Shown: in pieces, positions 1-6,152 of the stretch | How positions within the stretch are numbered: position 1 is the stretch's first letter | Layout: each line of letters starts with the position of its first letter | NCBI GenBank assembly: GCA_028705545.1 | Contig: JAQWDG010000036.1 | Span: forward strand, 1 to 12,407 | Source: Methanoregula sp. | GTDB lineage: Archaea; Halobacteriota; Methanomicrobia; Methanomicrobiales; Methanospirillaceae | Direction: 5' to 3' | Length of the DNA stretch: 12,407 nt | Translations under genes and position numbers: made by a program | Notes under the pieces: generated by a model | What the model saw: the letters and a program-made list of their open reading frames with translations, nothing else | What the model was told of the DNA's origin: nothing | Databases searched by the model: none

Positions 1-2
1 AG

Positions 3-380
3 AAGCGTCTCGACCGGTTCATGAGCGGAACGGCAAACCCGGCCGATGTCAGAAAAGAACTCCAGCTCGCGATGTGGAAGGGCGCCGGGATCTTCCGGGA
101 CAAAAAGGGACTGAACGGTGCGCTTGCAACCGTGAACCGGCTCATGCAGGTGCCGGTCAAAGCTGTATCGGCCCGGAACCTCGCGGACTGCTGCATTGTG
201 GAAAACATGTTCCTCACCGCATCGCTCATCTGCCGCTCGGCCCTGATCCGGCCCGAGTCCCGGGGCGCCCACATGCGGATCGATCTTACGCAGGAGTGGG
301 ACGCGATGCATTCCCCCTACGGCCATACGTACATCTCGAAGGATCGCGAGGGGATCGAAAAAAGGGAGGCGGCGGCATGA
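3..380 (+). CDS. tfrA: Thiol:fumarate reductase subunit A (flavoprotein), C-terminal part
   Basis: Only the last 125 residues are in the window; the gene begins upstream. The fragment matches the C-terminal region of the succinate dehydrogenase/fumarate reductase flavoprotein family. It has the conserved stretch R-P-E-S-R-G-A-H-x-R-x-D (about nt 249-284), whose Arg and His lie near the dicarboxylate site in this family, followed by a short helical tail ending E-K-R-E-A-A-A. In methanogens the FAD subunit reduces fumarate to succinate with electrons passed from subunit B. The stop codon overlaps the start of the next gene in an ATGA (377-380), so the two subunits are probably translationally coupled. 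The family is clear; the Tfr assignment, as opposed to a generic SdhA/FrdA, rests on the neighbouring TfrB. The in-frame ATG at 21 is internal, not a start. Confidence 0.88.
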   Translation, partial: KRLDRFMSGTANPADVRKELQLAMWKGAGIFRDKKGLNGALATVNRLMQVPVKAVSARNLADCCIVENMFLTASLICRSALIRPESRGAHMRIDLTQEWDAMHSPYGHTYISKDREGIEKREAAA

Positions 381-1846
381 AGGAACTCCACGTAACCGTC
401 CAGCGGTTCGACCCCGAAAAGGACAAAGAGCCCCGGTTCGTGCCGTACACCGTGAATGTGAACGACGGCGCCCGGGTCCTCCACGTGCTGCACGCGATCC
501 ACGACACCATCGATGCAACGCTCGCGTACCGCTACTGCTGCAGTTCGGGGCAGTGCGGGAGCTGTGCGGTGCGGGTGAACGGGGAACCGGTCCTCGCCTG
601 CATGGCGGAGGCTGCGGACGGAATCGCAATTGCGCCGCTCAGCCTCCCGGTCAAAAAGGATCTCGTGGTCGATCTCCTACCGAAGATCCGGGAGATTGCC
701 TCGCTTGCGCCGGCAGAGTGCGGGACGGAACGGCTCCCGGTAAAGGCCGAGATCGATGCGATCAAACCCCTCCGGGAATGTATCGAGTGCATGGCCTGTG
801 TCTCGGTCTGCCCGGCGATGGACGTGACAAAGTTTCTCGGGCCCACCGCGATGAGGCAGGAGATGCGGCTTGCGCTCGACCCCCGGGACAGTAAAAACCG
901 GGTGCCCGATGCGGTCCGCGACGGCCTCTTTACCTGCACGAGCTGCCAGGCGTGCTACAAGGTCTGCCCGAAGAAGATCAAAATCCCGGGCAAAGCGATC
1001 GAGAAGCTCCGGGCGCTTGCAAACAAGCAGGGCTTCACCCTCCCCCGGCACCGGGAGGTCGAGGCGCTCATCAAGGAGACCGGCAGGAGCGTTGTCCGGA
1101 CTGCGCCGAGCTTCATGGAGCAGTCGGGGTTCATCATCGAGCCGGACGGCCCGGTGAAGGCAACGGTCGGGTTCTTTGTGGGCTGTATGTATAACCTGCG
1201 CCAGCAGCAGTCGGCGCTCGATGCGATGGAGGTCCTCAAAAGGAACGGCATCCGGGTGATCATCCCCCGCGACCAGGTCTGCTGCGGTTCGCCGCTGATC
1301 CGGACCGGGCAGCTCGATTATGTCGAGACGCTCAAGAAACGCAACATCGATGCGTTCCGGACCCGGCGGCTCGACACGGTGATGACGATGTGCGCCGGGT
1401 GCGGCTCGACCTTAAAGCACGATTATGTCACGCCGTTTAAAGTAATGGACATCAACGAAGTCCTCACGAAGTACGGGATCGAACCTCCGGCAAAGCTCCC
1501 GCTTAAAGCAACCTACCACGACCCCTGCCACTTACTGCGGGGCCAGGACATCAAAGACGAGCCGCGCCAGCTGATCCGGCAGGTGGTGGACCTTGTGGAG
1601 ATGCCGGCGATCTGCTGTGGTTCTGGCGGCGGCGTGAAGTCCGGTCTGCCCGAAGAGGCGGCGGCGCTGGGGGAGAGGCGGCGCGAGGAGATCAAAAAGA
1701 CCGGGGCCGATCTCGTGATCACTTCCTGCCCGTTCTGCGAGTTCCACATTGCGAGCCACTCGGACAAGCCGGTCAAAAATATCATGACGGTTTTGCTTGA
1801 GGGGTACCGGGAGAAGGACCGGCTGGCGCAGGAAAAGAAAGAGTAA
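377..1846 (+). CDS. tfrB: Thiol:fumarate reductase subunit B (Fe-S and CCG-domain subunit)
   Basis: This 489-residue protein is the electron-input subunit of CoM/CoB-dependent fumarate reductase (fumarate + CoM-SH + CoB-SH to succinate + CoM-S-S-CoB), a cytoplasmic enzyme supplying succinate for biosynthesis. Domains in order: an N-terminal plant-type [2Fe-2S] domain with C54/C55, C60, C63 and C75; two [4Fe-4S] motifs, C135-x2-C138-x2-C141-x3-C145-P and C187-x2-C190-x2-C193-x3-C197-P; then two CCG domains of the kind in heterodisulfide reductase HdrB, the first with C270, C302-C303-G and C339-x2-C342, the second with C384, C413-C414-G and C451-x2-C454. The HdrB-like half distinguishes TfrB from ordinary SdhB/FrdB and is where the thiols are thought to be oxidised. 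The start at 377 is chosen because it overlaps the tfrA stop and begins directly at the ferredoxin fold; longer in-frame extensions upstream only read tfrA out of frame. Confidence 0.95.
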   Translation: MKELHVTVQRFDPEKDKEPRFVPYTVNVNDGARVLHVLHAIHDTIDATLAYRYCCSSGQCGSCAVRVNGEPVLACMAEAADGIAIAPLSLPVKKDLVVDLLPKIREIASLAPAECGTERLPVKAEIDAIKPLRECIECMACVSVCPAMDVTKFLGPTAMRQEMRLALDPRDSKNRVPDAVRDGLFTCTSCQACYKVCPKKIKIPGKAIEKLRALANKQGFTLPRHREVEALIKETGRSVVRTAPSFMEQSGFIIEPDGPVKATVGFFVGCMYNLRQQQSALDAMEVLKRNGIRVIIPRDQVCCGSPLIRTGQLDYVETLKKRNIDAFRTRRLDTVMTMCAGCGSTLKHDYVTPFKVMDINEVLTKYGIEPPAKLPLKATYHDPCHLLRGQDIKDEPRQLIRQVVDLVEMPAICCGSGGGVKSGLPEEAAALGERRREEIKKTGADLVITSCPFCEFHIASHSDKPVKNIMTVLLEGYREKDRLAQEKKE

Positions 1847-1847
1847 T

Positions 1848-1899
1848 GGGGTATTCAGACCTGAGTATCTGAACCCCTGCCAGGTACCTTACCTTTTTT
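1848..1899 (+). terminator. Hairpin plus T-run after tfrB
   Basis: Directly after the tfrB stop, GGGG (1848-1851) and TTCAGA (1854-1859) pair with TCTGAA (1868-1873) and CCCC (1874-1877), with a two-base bulge and an 8-nt loop. A run of six T follows at 1894-1899. Archaeal termination depends mainly on the T-run, so this is a plausible end for the tfrAB transcript. Confidence 0.55.
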
Positions 1900-1996
1900 A
1901 CACTGATCCGGGCCCGATACGGTCTCCGATTCTCCCTTTTTGGAATAGGTATCTTATCTCCACAGGAAACCGTGTCCACGCGCATGGAAAATATTG

Positions 1997-2033
1997 TTTT
2001 AATCGGGTCTCTTAAAGAAAAAAGCGATTAAAA
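1997..2033. repeat. Perfect 9-bp inverted repeat
   Basis: TTTTAATCG at 1997-2005 is the exact reverse complement of CGATTAAAA at 2025-2033, separated by 19 nt. It could form an RNA hairpin or serve as a protein-binding dyad. No gene starts within several hundred bases, so an operator role is not obvious. Confidence 0.5.
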
Positions 2034-2216
2034 TGCAGATTGATCCTGCAAAATAGCGGGCTTCTTTTGGCCGGCTTTTTTTGGGAGGTGCGGGTGGTCA
2101 TGGGAGGGGGAGATCTGCCGTCCGGTGCAATCTGTGAGCGTTTCTCAGATCTACGACGGAGAAATATTGCTGAAATTGCAGTTATCGCCGGTTACTTGAA
2201 ATTTAAGGTCGCTCCT

Positions 2217-2242
2217 GGGGGCTCCGGCAAGCCTCCGCCCCC
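2217..2242. repeat. GC-rich hairpin with symmetric internal loop
   Basis: GGGGGC (2217-2222) pairs with GCCCCC (2237-2242), and inside it GGC (2226-2228) pairs with GCC (2231-2233), with matching TCC internal-loop strands on both sides and an AA tip. It stands out from the surrounding AT-richer DNA and would be a stable RNA stem. Confidence 0.6.
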
Positions 2243-2338
2243 GCCGCTCGGGCATCACCCGGTTACGATAGTGCTGCATTACTAGTATTCAGAACTGTTC
2301 CCGGTACAGGTAATACCCACGGAATCGCATACACCCCC

Positions 2339-2355
2339 GCCCCCCATTGGGGGGC
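2339..2355. repeat. Perfect 7-bp G/C hairpin
   Basis: GCCCCCC (2339-2345) and GGGGGGC (2349-2355) flank a 3-nt ATT tip. It lies about 100 bp after the first GC hairpin. No T-run follows, so it is not a standard terminator. Confidence 0.6.
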
Positions 2356-2598
2356 AGGGCTGGCGTGAGGGGGGCTGCAAGCAAGGAGACTGGCCTGAAC
2401 CTACCCGCCTTGGATTATCCCATCCGCAATTTTCTGGTTGCTCCAAAAGTTTCCCGGCATTTTTTATTTTCGTCCGGAAAAATACGGCCGTACAGATTTT
2501 CGTCCGGATTTTTTTTGGATTTTGAAATTTTCAAACCGGAAAAAAATTGGCCGGAGAAATTTCAAGCCAAAATTTTTTGCAATTTCCAACTTTCGACA

Positions 2599-2626
2599 GG
2601 AATTTTTTTTGGTTTTTGAAATTTCG
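2599..2626 (+). repeat. Exact 28-bp repeat, copy 1
   Basis: Identical base for base to 2771-2798. Key parts are GGAATTTTTTTTGG followed by TTTTTGAAATTTCG. The preceding element TTTCCAACTTTCG (2583-2595) is also shared with the region upstream of the second copy, at 2724-2736. Confidence 0.75.
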
Positions 2627-2654
2627 CGGCCAGAAAAAGTACGGGTTTTCTGAC

Positions 2655-2666
2655 TTCGGTACCGAA
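2655..2666. repeat. Perfect 12-bp palindrome
   Basis: TTCGGTACCGAA reads the same on both strands and lies between the two exact 28-bp repeats. It could be a dimeric protein site or just part of the palindromic character of the island. Confidence 0.45.
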
Positions 2667-2693
2667 CATGTATCGCAGGATTTACGACGGAGG

Positions 2694-2719
2694 GGTGAGT
2701 TAGTTACCCAACTAACACC
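2694..2719. repeat. Hairpin inside the AT-rich island
   Basis: GTTAGTT (2699-2705) and AACTAAC (2710-2716) form a perfect 7-bp stem with an ACCC loop, and flanking GGTG/ACC bases can extend it across a small bulge. The purine-rich GGAGGGGTGA just 5' (2688-2697) resembles a ribosome binding site, but no reading frame follows it. Confidence 0.5.
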
Positions 2720-2770
2720 ATTTTTTCCAACTTTCGCGCCGGATTTTTTTATGATTTTCAAATTTCAACC

Positions 2771-2798
2771 GGAATTTTTTTTGGTTTTTGAAATTTCG
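2771..2798 (+). repeat. Exact 28-bp repeat, copy 2
   Basis: Second exact copy of the unit at 2599-2626, 172 bp downstream. It is followed by GAGCCGG and then A-rich sequence containing a shortened inverted copy of the same motif at 2853-2872, so this copy could pair with it. Confidence 0.75.
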
Positions 2799-3152
2799 AG
2801 CCGGAAAAAATCCAGTCCAAAAAATTTCGCGGCAAACAAATTCTGCCGTACAAAATTTCAAACCAAAAATTCTTGGCCGAAAAAACGTTCAGACCGTACG
2901 AGCGGGTCGTGATCGGCCGGAAGAATTTCCGGGTAACGTGCACGCTTCGTCGGAAGCATCTCCAAAAAGATGGTTTTTCCAATGTTCGCAGCGATCTTTT
3001 TAAAAATTTTTGGGCGCGAAAGTTCGTACAAGCGAAAAATTTCCGGTACGAAAGATAAAAAAAAGGTGACGTACCGGTGATTGCAGGATTACCGTTACGC
3101 ATATCATCCCGGGCAGGATACAAGGTTATTGTCATACCCGGAGAGTGCAGGA

Positions 3153-3353
3153 ATGAAAGTATCCATCGATCCTGAATCAGATGCGCTGTACATGCGCCTG
3201 ACTGATACCCGTATCCATGATTCGGAAGAGGTTAAGCCGGGAGTCATTCTCGATTACGACGAACATAACAACCTCGTCGGCATTGAGATCCTCCGGGTCT
3301 CAGAACGGGTGCCGTCGTCCAGCCTGAAATCGGTTCTTATCGAGTCTGCATAA
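3153..3353 (+). CDS. DUF2283 family small protein
   Basis: A 66-residue protein of the DUF2283 family, recognisable by the N-terminal pattern M-K-V-x-I-D-P-E-S-D-A-L-Y-M-R-L and by G-V-I-L-D-Y-D-E-H-N-N-L-V-G-I-E-I-L (about residues 29-46), and near the family's usual length. The biochemical function is unknown. In many genomes DUF2283 genes sit beside DUF4258 genes and are suspected to form toxin-antitoxin-like pairs; no DUF4258 partner is visible here. The ATG at 3153 is chosen over in-frame upstream starts because the family begins there and GGAG (3140-3143) precedes it. A hairpin with a T-rich tail follows the gene. The AT-rich island lies just upstream, so its promoter may lie at the island's right edge. 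Confidence 0.8.
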   Translation: MKVSIDPESDALYMRLTDTRIHDSEEVKPGVILDYDEHNNLVGIEILRVSERVPSSSLKSVLIESA

Positions 3354-3391
3354 AATACCGATAAATCCGGGTCGGGCCCGATATTTTAGCG

Positions 3392-3415
3392 ATCCGGTCA
3401 TGCGGCCGGATTTTA
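3392..3415 (+). terminator. Hairpin with T-rich tail after the DUF2283 gene
   Basis: ATCCGG (3392-3397) pairs with CCGGAT (3406-3411) around an 8-nt loop, followed by TTTATT. The perfect palindrome TCGGGCCCGA (3372-3381) lies just before it. Confidence 0.5.
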
Positions 3416-3481
3416 TTCGTTCGATCGTATACCAGAAACACACCGGGTGTATTTGCCCGGTCTTAACCTCGAACCCCCGAT

Positions 3482-3487
3482 AAAAAA
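3482..3487 (-). terminator. T-run after the Grx-AhpF-like gene
   Basis: On the minus strand a run of six T lies four bases beyond the stop codon of the reductase gene, a typical archaeal termination signal. Confidence 0.45.
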
Positions 3488-3491
3488 GAGG

Positions 3492-4646
3492 TCACTCCTT
3501 CTTCATCACGTACTCGTATGCTTCGAGCGCTGCCTTTGCCCCTTCGCCCGCGGCAATAATGATCTGCTTGCTCTTTACCGAGGTCACGTCGCCCGCCGCG
3601 AAGACCCCGGGCCTGCTTGTTTTCCCGTCCACGTCCACCACGATCTCGCCTCGGTCGTTCAGGGTCACCAGGCCCTCAAGGAACCCGGTGTTCGGTGTCC
3701 ACCCGATCTCGATGAACACCGCATCGACTGCGATGCTCTGGTCCGGCTGGCCTTCGGTCTTTATCGTGATCCGGTCGAGGAACTGGTCACCGGACAGACC
3801 GGCGATCTGCGAATGCAGGTGGACCGTGATGTTCCTGATCTCTTCGAGTTTTTTCAAGTACACCGGGTCCGCCTTGATCGTGCTCCTCGCGATCAGGCTC
3901 ACCGAAGACGCAATCCCGCTCATTTCAATCGCGGTCTGCACCGCAGAGTTCCCGCCGCCAACAACCGCCACCTTCTTTTCCTTGTAGAGCGGGCCGTCGC
4001 AGGTCGAACAGATCGAAAGGCCGCGCCCCAGGTATTTCTCCTCGCCCGGGATCCCGAGCATCTTCGGCTGCTTGCCCTGCGTTAAGATCACGCTCTTTGC
4101 TTTCAGGAGCGTGCCGGACGCAGTCGTCACCTCGAAAGACCCGTCTGCCGCCGGCCGGACTCCCTTTACTCCCACCAGTTCGAGCCGGACATCGAGCGTC
4201 CTTGCCTGCTCCTCGAACTTTTTCATTAAGTCTTCGCCCGCGATCATCCGGTAACCCATGTAGTTCTCGATCGCCCACGATTCGAGTGCCTGTCCCCCGA
4301 TGTTCTCCGAAACAATCAGGGTCTTTAAGAGCTTACGTGCGCAGTAGACACCGGCAGTAAGCCCGGCCGGGCCGGCGCCCACGATGATCGTATCGTAGAG
4401 CTCGTTTTCCGCCGGCGTACCGAACAGCTCGTTTAAGCGTTCCGAATCAAACCCCACGATCACTTCGTCGTCAACCACGATCACCGGCACCCCGCGCTGG
4501 CCGGAGATCTCAATCATCTTTTTTGCCGCTTCCCTGTCGGCGCCTACATCGATGGCAGTGTAGGGGACGCCCTGCTTGTCTAAAAATGCCTTTGCCATCC
4601 GGCAGTACGGGCAGTTCTTCGTGGAATACACGGTGACCGTGCTCAT
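3492..4646 (-). CDS. Glutaredoxin domain fused to AhpF/thioredoxin-reductase-like flavoprotein
   Basis: A 384-residue fusion. Residues 1-80 form a glutaredoxin fold with C12-P-Y-C15 and the cis-proline segment G52-V-P54. Residues 83-384 form a two-domain FAD disulfide reductase: FAD motif G90-A-G-P-A-G95, redox pair C213-S-T-C216-D, second dinucleotide motif G230-G-G-N-S-A235 and closing motif F349-A-A-G-D353. The C-terminal K360-Q-I-I-I-A-x-G-E-G-A-K-A strongly resembles bacterial AhpF. Inferred role: passing electrons from a nicotinamide or F420H2 through FAD and C213/C216 to its own glutaredoxin pair, then to a peroxiredoxin or protein disulfide. The HRRxxxR motif for NADPH is absent (I252-A-R-S-T-I-K-A-D), so the donor is uncertain. 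The start at 4646 is used because the domain begins there; the upstream in-frame extension spans the promoter. Confidence 0.92.
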   Translation of the reverse strand: MSTVTVYSTKNCPYCRMAKAFLDKQGVPYTAIDVGADREAAKKMIEISGQRGVPVIVVDDEVIVGFDSERLNELFGTPAENELYDTIIVGAGPAGLTAGVYCARKLLKTLIVSENIGGQALESWAIENYMGYRMIAGEDLMKKFEEQARTLDVRLELVGVKGVRPAADGSFEVTTASGTLLKAKSVILTQGKQPKMLGIPGEEKYLGRGLSICSTCDGPLYKEKKVAVVGGGNSAVQTAIEMSGIASSVSLIARSTIKADPVYLKKLEEIRNITVHLHSQIAGLSGDQFLDRITIKTEGQPDQSIAVDAVFIEIGWTPNTGFLEGLVTLNDRGEIVVDVDGKTSRPGVFAAGDVTSVKSKQIIIAAGEGAKAALEAYEYVMKKE

Positions 4647-4670
4647 GAAAGCGAGAAGGGTGTCCGCGAG

Positions 4671-4679
4671 TATAAATAT
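4671..4679 (-). promoter_or_regulatory. TATA box for the Grx-AhpF-like gene
   Basis: On the minus strand this reads AATATTTATA across 4680-4671, and the TTTATA core is centred 27 nt before the ATG. Archaeal TATA boxes sit about 26-27 nt upstream of transcription start, so transcription would begin at or next to the ATG. No Shine-Dalgarno sequence is present. Confidence 0.65.
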
Positions 4680-4771
4680 TATCCAGGAGGCAGTACCCCT
4701 GCCGTCAAGCGCAACGTTCTTTTTCCCGTGCGCCCAAATACACCCATTAACCAAAAGGAGGAGGCGCGGGA

Positions 4772-6061
4772 ATGATCGGGAGTACGGCCGGGAAATTCAC
4801 GGGAGCTGTCGTGCTGGTTCTCCTCTTCTGTATCGCGGCGGCAGGAGCGGCAGGTGACCCGGGCCCGGCACCTTCGGCAACACCGGCAGTGTACCTGGAC
4901 TTTAATGAGGGCAGCGGGAATGCTGTCCTCGATGCATCCGGTCACGGGAACACCGGTACGATTGTCGGCAGTGTCCGGCGGGTCGATAACAGCTGGTGCG
5001 TGAAGGCGCTGGTGCTGGACGGGAACGCGGACTATGTTGTCATCCCCCATACTTCTGCCAACCACCCGACCGATGGCGTTACCGCCTCCCTCTGGTTCTA
5101 TGTCAACGACACGTTCCCCCAGACACTCGTCTCTACCCGGGCAAACGGGAACGGGGGATACCGGCTTGCCTTCGATGACGGGAACGACCTGTACTGGACG
5201 GTCGGCCTGGATACTGCGGGCGACGTGTCCGTTATCGTGCCCCACGAGAGTATTGCGCCCCGGCAGTGGCACCACGTGACCGGGACGTATGACGGGAAAA
5301 CCGTGAAGGTCTATCTCGACGGCATCCTGCGCAACCAGCAGAACGCGTCGGGCACTATCCGGTATCCTGCGGCAAATTCCGTGATAGTGGGTGCGGATGC
5401 GGGTACCGCCGGCACGCCGGATCCCGAAGCACCGGGTTACTTTACCGGGGGAATCGATGAAGTGCGGATCTATTCCGGTGCCCTTTCCTATTCTGAGGTG
5501 ATGGACGACCGGTTCCGGTGCACGGTCGTCCCGGGTACCGGTGTCCTTTCCCTTCCCCATTCCAACGCATCGTCCGCTGCCCTTACTTCGGGCTCGGTCG
5601 TGCTTGCACAGGATCAGACGGTTACCCGGCGCCTGACGTTTTCCAGCAGCTCGGAGAACGGGACATGGCAGGTTACCGTTCCCCCCGGTTCGGAACTGAC
5701 GATCCGTGCAACCGATATCTACCCTGCCACGTATCCCGATGAATGGTACGTGGAACTCCGGGAAGGCGATACGCGGCTCACCCGGGCAGTCGCGTTCCCG
5801 GCCACCAACAATGCGCCGGTCAGGGGAACAATCGTCTCCGGTAATGCAACCGTGCTGATCCATTACTTCGGCGGCCCGGCCCGGTTCCCTGCGGGCGTGG
5901 AGCTCTCCTTTACGAGCACACCCGTAGTGGAAAAAACGGTTTCCCTTCCGAAAGCGATCCTCGAATACCCGATCATCGTGATCTACTCGGCATCGTGGGC
6001 GACCCTGATTGCGCTGATCGTGGTGATTTTCTGGGTCCATCGCCGCAACCACAAGCCGTAG
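4772..6061 (+). CDS. Membrane-anchored LamG-domain surface protein
   Basis: A 429-residue protein with an N-terminal signal peptide (hydrophobic about residues 11-27, A-x-A cleavage region near A26-A-G), a concanavalin-like LamG domain (about 39-240, from V-Y-L-D-F-N-E-G-S-G to G-G-I-D-E-V-R-I-Y), a second beta-rich Ser/Thr region (about 255-385) and a C-terminal transmembrane helix (about 400-420) followed by H-R-R-N-H-K-P, so most of the protein should face outward. Several N-x-S/T sites (N-D-T, N-A-S twice, N-G-T, N-A-T) could be glycosylated. LamG domains bind sugars or proteins, so adhesion or cell-envelope function is likely, but no ligand or catalytic residues can be named. The start is supported by AAGGAGGAGG at 4755-4764. 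A T8 run follows the stop at 6071-6078. Confidence 0.85.
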   Translation: MIGSTAGKFTGAVVLVLLFCIAAAGAAGDPGPAPSATPAVYLDFNEGSGNAVLDASGHGNTGTIVGSVRRVDNSWCVKALVLDGNADYVVIPHTSANHPTDGVTASLWFYVNDTFPQTLVSTRANGNGGYRLAFDDGNDLYWTVGLDTAGDVSVIVPHESIAPRQWHHVTGTYDGKTVKVYLDGILRNQQNASGTIRYPAANSVIVGADAGTAGTPDPEAPGYFTGGIDEVRIYSGALSYSEVMDDRFRCTVVPGTGVLSLPHSNASSAALTSGSVVLAQDQTVTRRLTFSSSSENGTWQVTVPPGSELTIRATDIYPATYPDEWYVELREGDTRLTRAVAFPATNNAPVRGTIVSGNATVLIHYFGGPARFPAGVELSFTSTPVVEKTVSLPKAILEYPIIVIYSASWATLIALIVVIFWVHRRNHKP

Positions 6062-6070
6062 GGTCACACA

Positions 6071-6078
6071 TTTTTTTT
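6071..6078 (+). terminator. T8 terminator after the LamG gene
   Basis: Eight T begin 10 nt after the stop codon, the usual form of an archaeal terminator. The convergent rubrerythrin gene has its own run on the other strand nearby. Confidence 0.5.
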
Positions 6079-6142
6079 ATGCAGCGGGAACTGCCGTGGC
6101 CGGTGCTGTTTTTACTCTGCCGTAATATGCAGTAACGGTAAG

Positions 6143-6150
6143 AAAAAAAA
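6143..6150 (-). terminator. T8 terminator after rubrerythrin
   Basis: On the minus strand eight T lie two bases beyond the rubrerythrin stop codon. Confidence 0.5.
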
Positions 6151-6152
6151 GA

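Larger units (their letters stand above)
2430..3060. repeat. AT-rich island of degenerate forward and inverted repeats
   Basis: One motif, roughly CCGGAA-T(6-8)-GG-T(4-5)-GAAATTTC, recurs throughout. An exact 28-bp copy is present twice, at 2599-2626 and 2771-2798. Degenerate forward copies lie at about 2506-2531 and 2741-2766, and shortened inverted copies at about 2557-2578 and 2853-2872. A further exact 13-bp direct repeat, ATTTTCGTCCGGA, lies at 2466-2478 and 2496-2508, and TTTCCAACTTTCG precedes forward copies at 2583-2595 and 2724-2736. The left half is T-rich and the right half A-rich, so the whole region can fold back imperfectly on itself. Composition is sharply different from the GC-rich genes on both sides. 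There is no transposase and no clear boundary repeats. Confidence 0.7.
1900..3152. other. Long gene-free stretch between tfrB and the DUF2283 gene
   Basis: No reading frame here has a ribosome binding site together with a recognisable or compositionally normal protein. The stretch has three zones. About 1900-2200 holds short inverted repeats, including a perfect 9-bp pair (1997-2005 with 2025-2033). About 2210-2355 holds two GC-rich hairpins. About 2430-3060 is an AT-rich island of degenerate repeats. The open frames across the island translate to low-complexity Phe/Lys/Asn-rich sequence that merely mirrors the repeats. The stretch could hold a non-coding RNA, a repeat element or the remains of decayed genes; the sequence alone does not decide. 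Confidence 0.6.

Noticed and set aside
2152..2692. Shared 10-mer TACGACGGAG at 2152-2161 and 2683-2692 as a repeat element
   Set aside because: A single 10-bp match in over 1 kb is near what chance allows, and the flanks do not match.
2547..2912. Open frames across the AT-rich island on both strands
   Set aside because: The translations are low-complexity Phe/Lys/Asn-rich and simply repeat with the DNA motif. No start has a ribosome binding site and no domain is recognisable.
2430..3060. CRISPR array
   Set aside because: The repeats are irregularly spaced, degenerate and in both orientations, with no constant repeat-spacer period and no cas genes.
2430..3060. Insertion sequence or MITE with defined ends
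   Set aside because: I could not find matching terminal inverted repeats with target-site duplications at the island borders, and no transposase is present.
3077..3152. DUF4258 partner remnant before DUF2283
   Set aside because: A short frame in this stretch is open but too short and too weakly similar to call a family.
4679..6067. Long open frame on the minus strand opposite the LamG gene (462 codons)
   Set aside because: It has no recognisable family, is rich in Arg/Gly/Asp as expected of antisense to a GC-rich gene, and the plus strand has a signal peptide, LamG domain and ribosome binding site.
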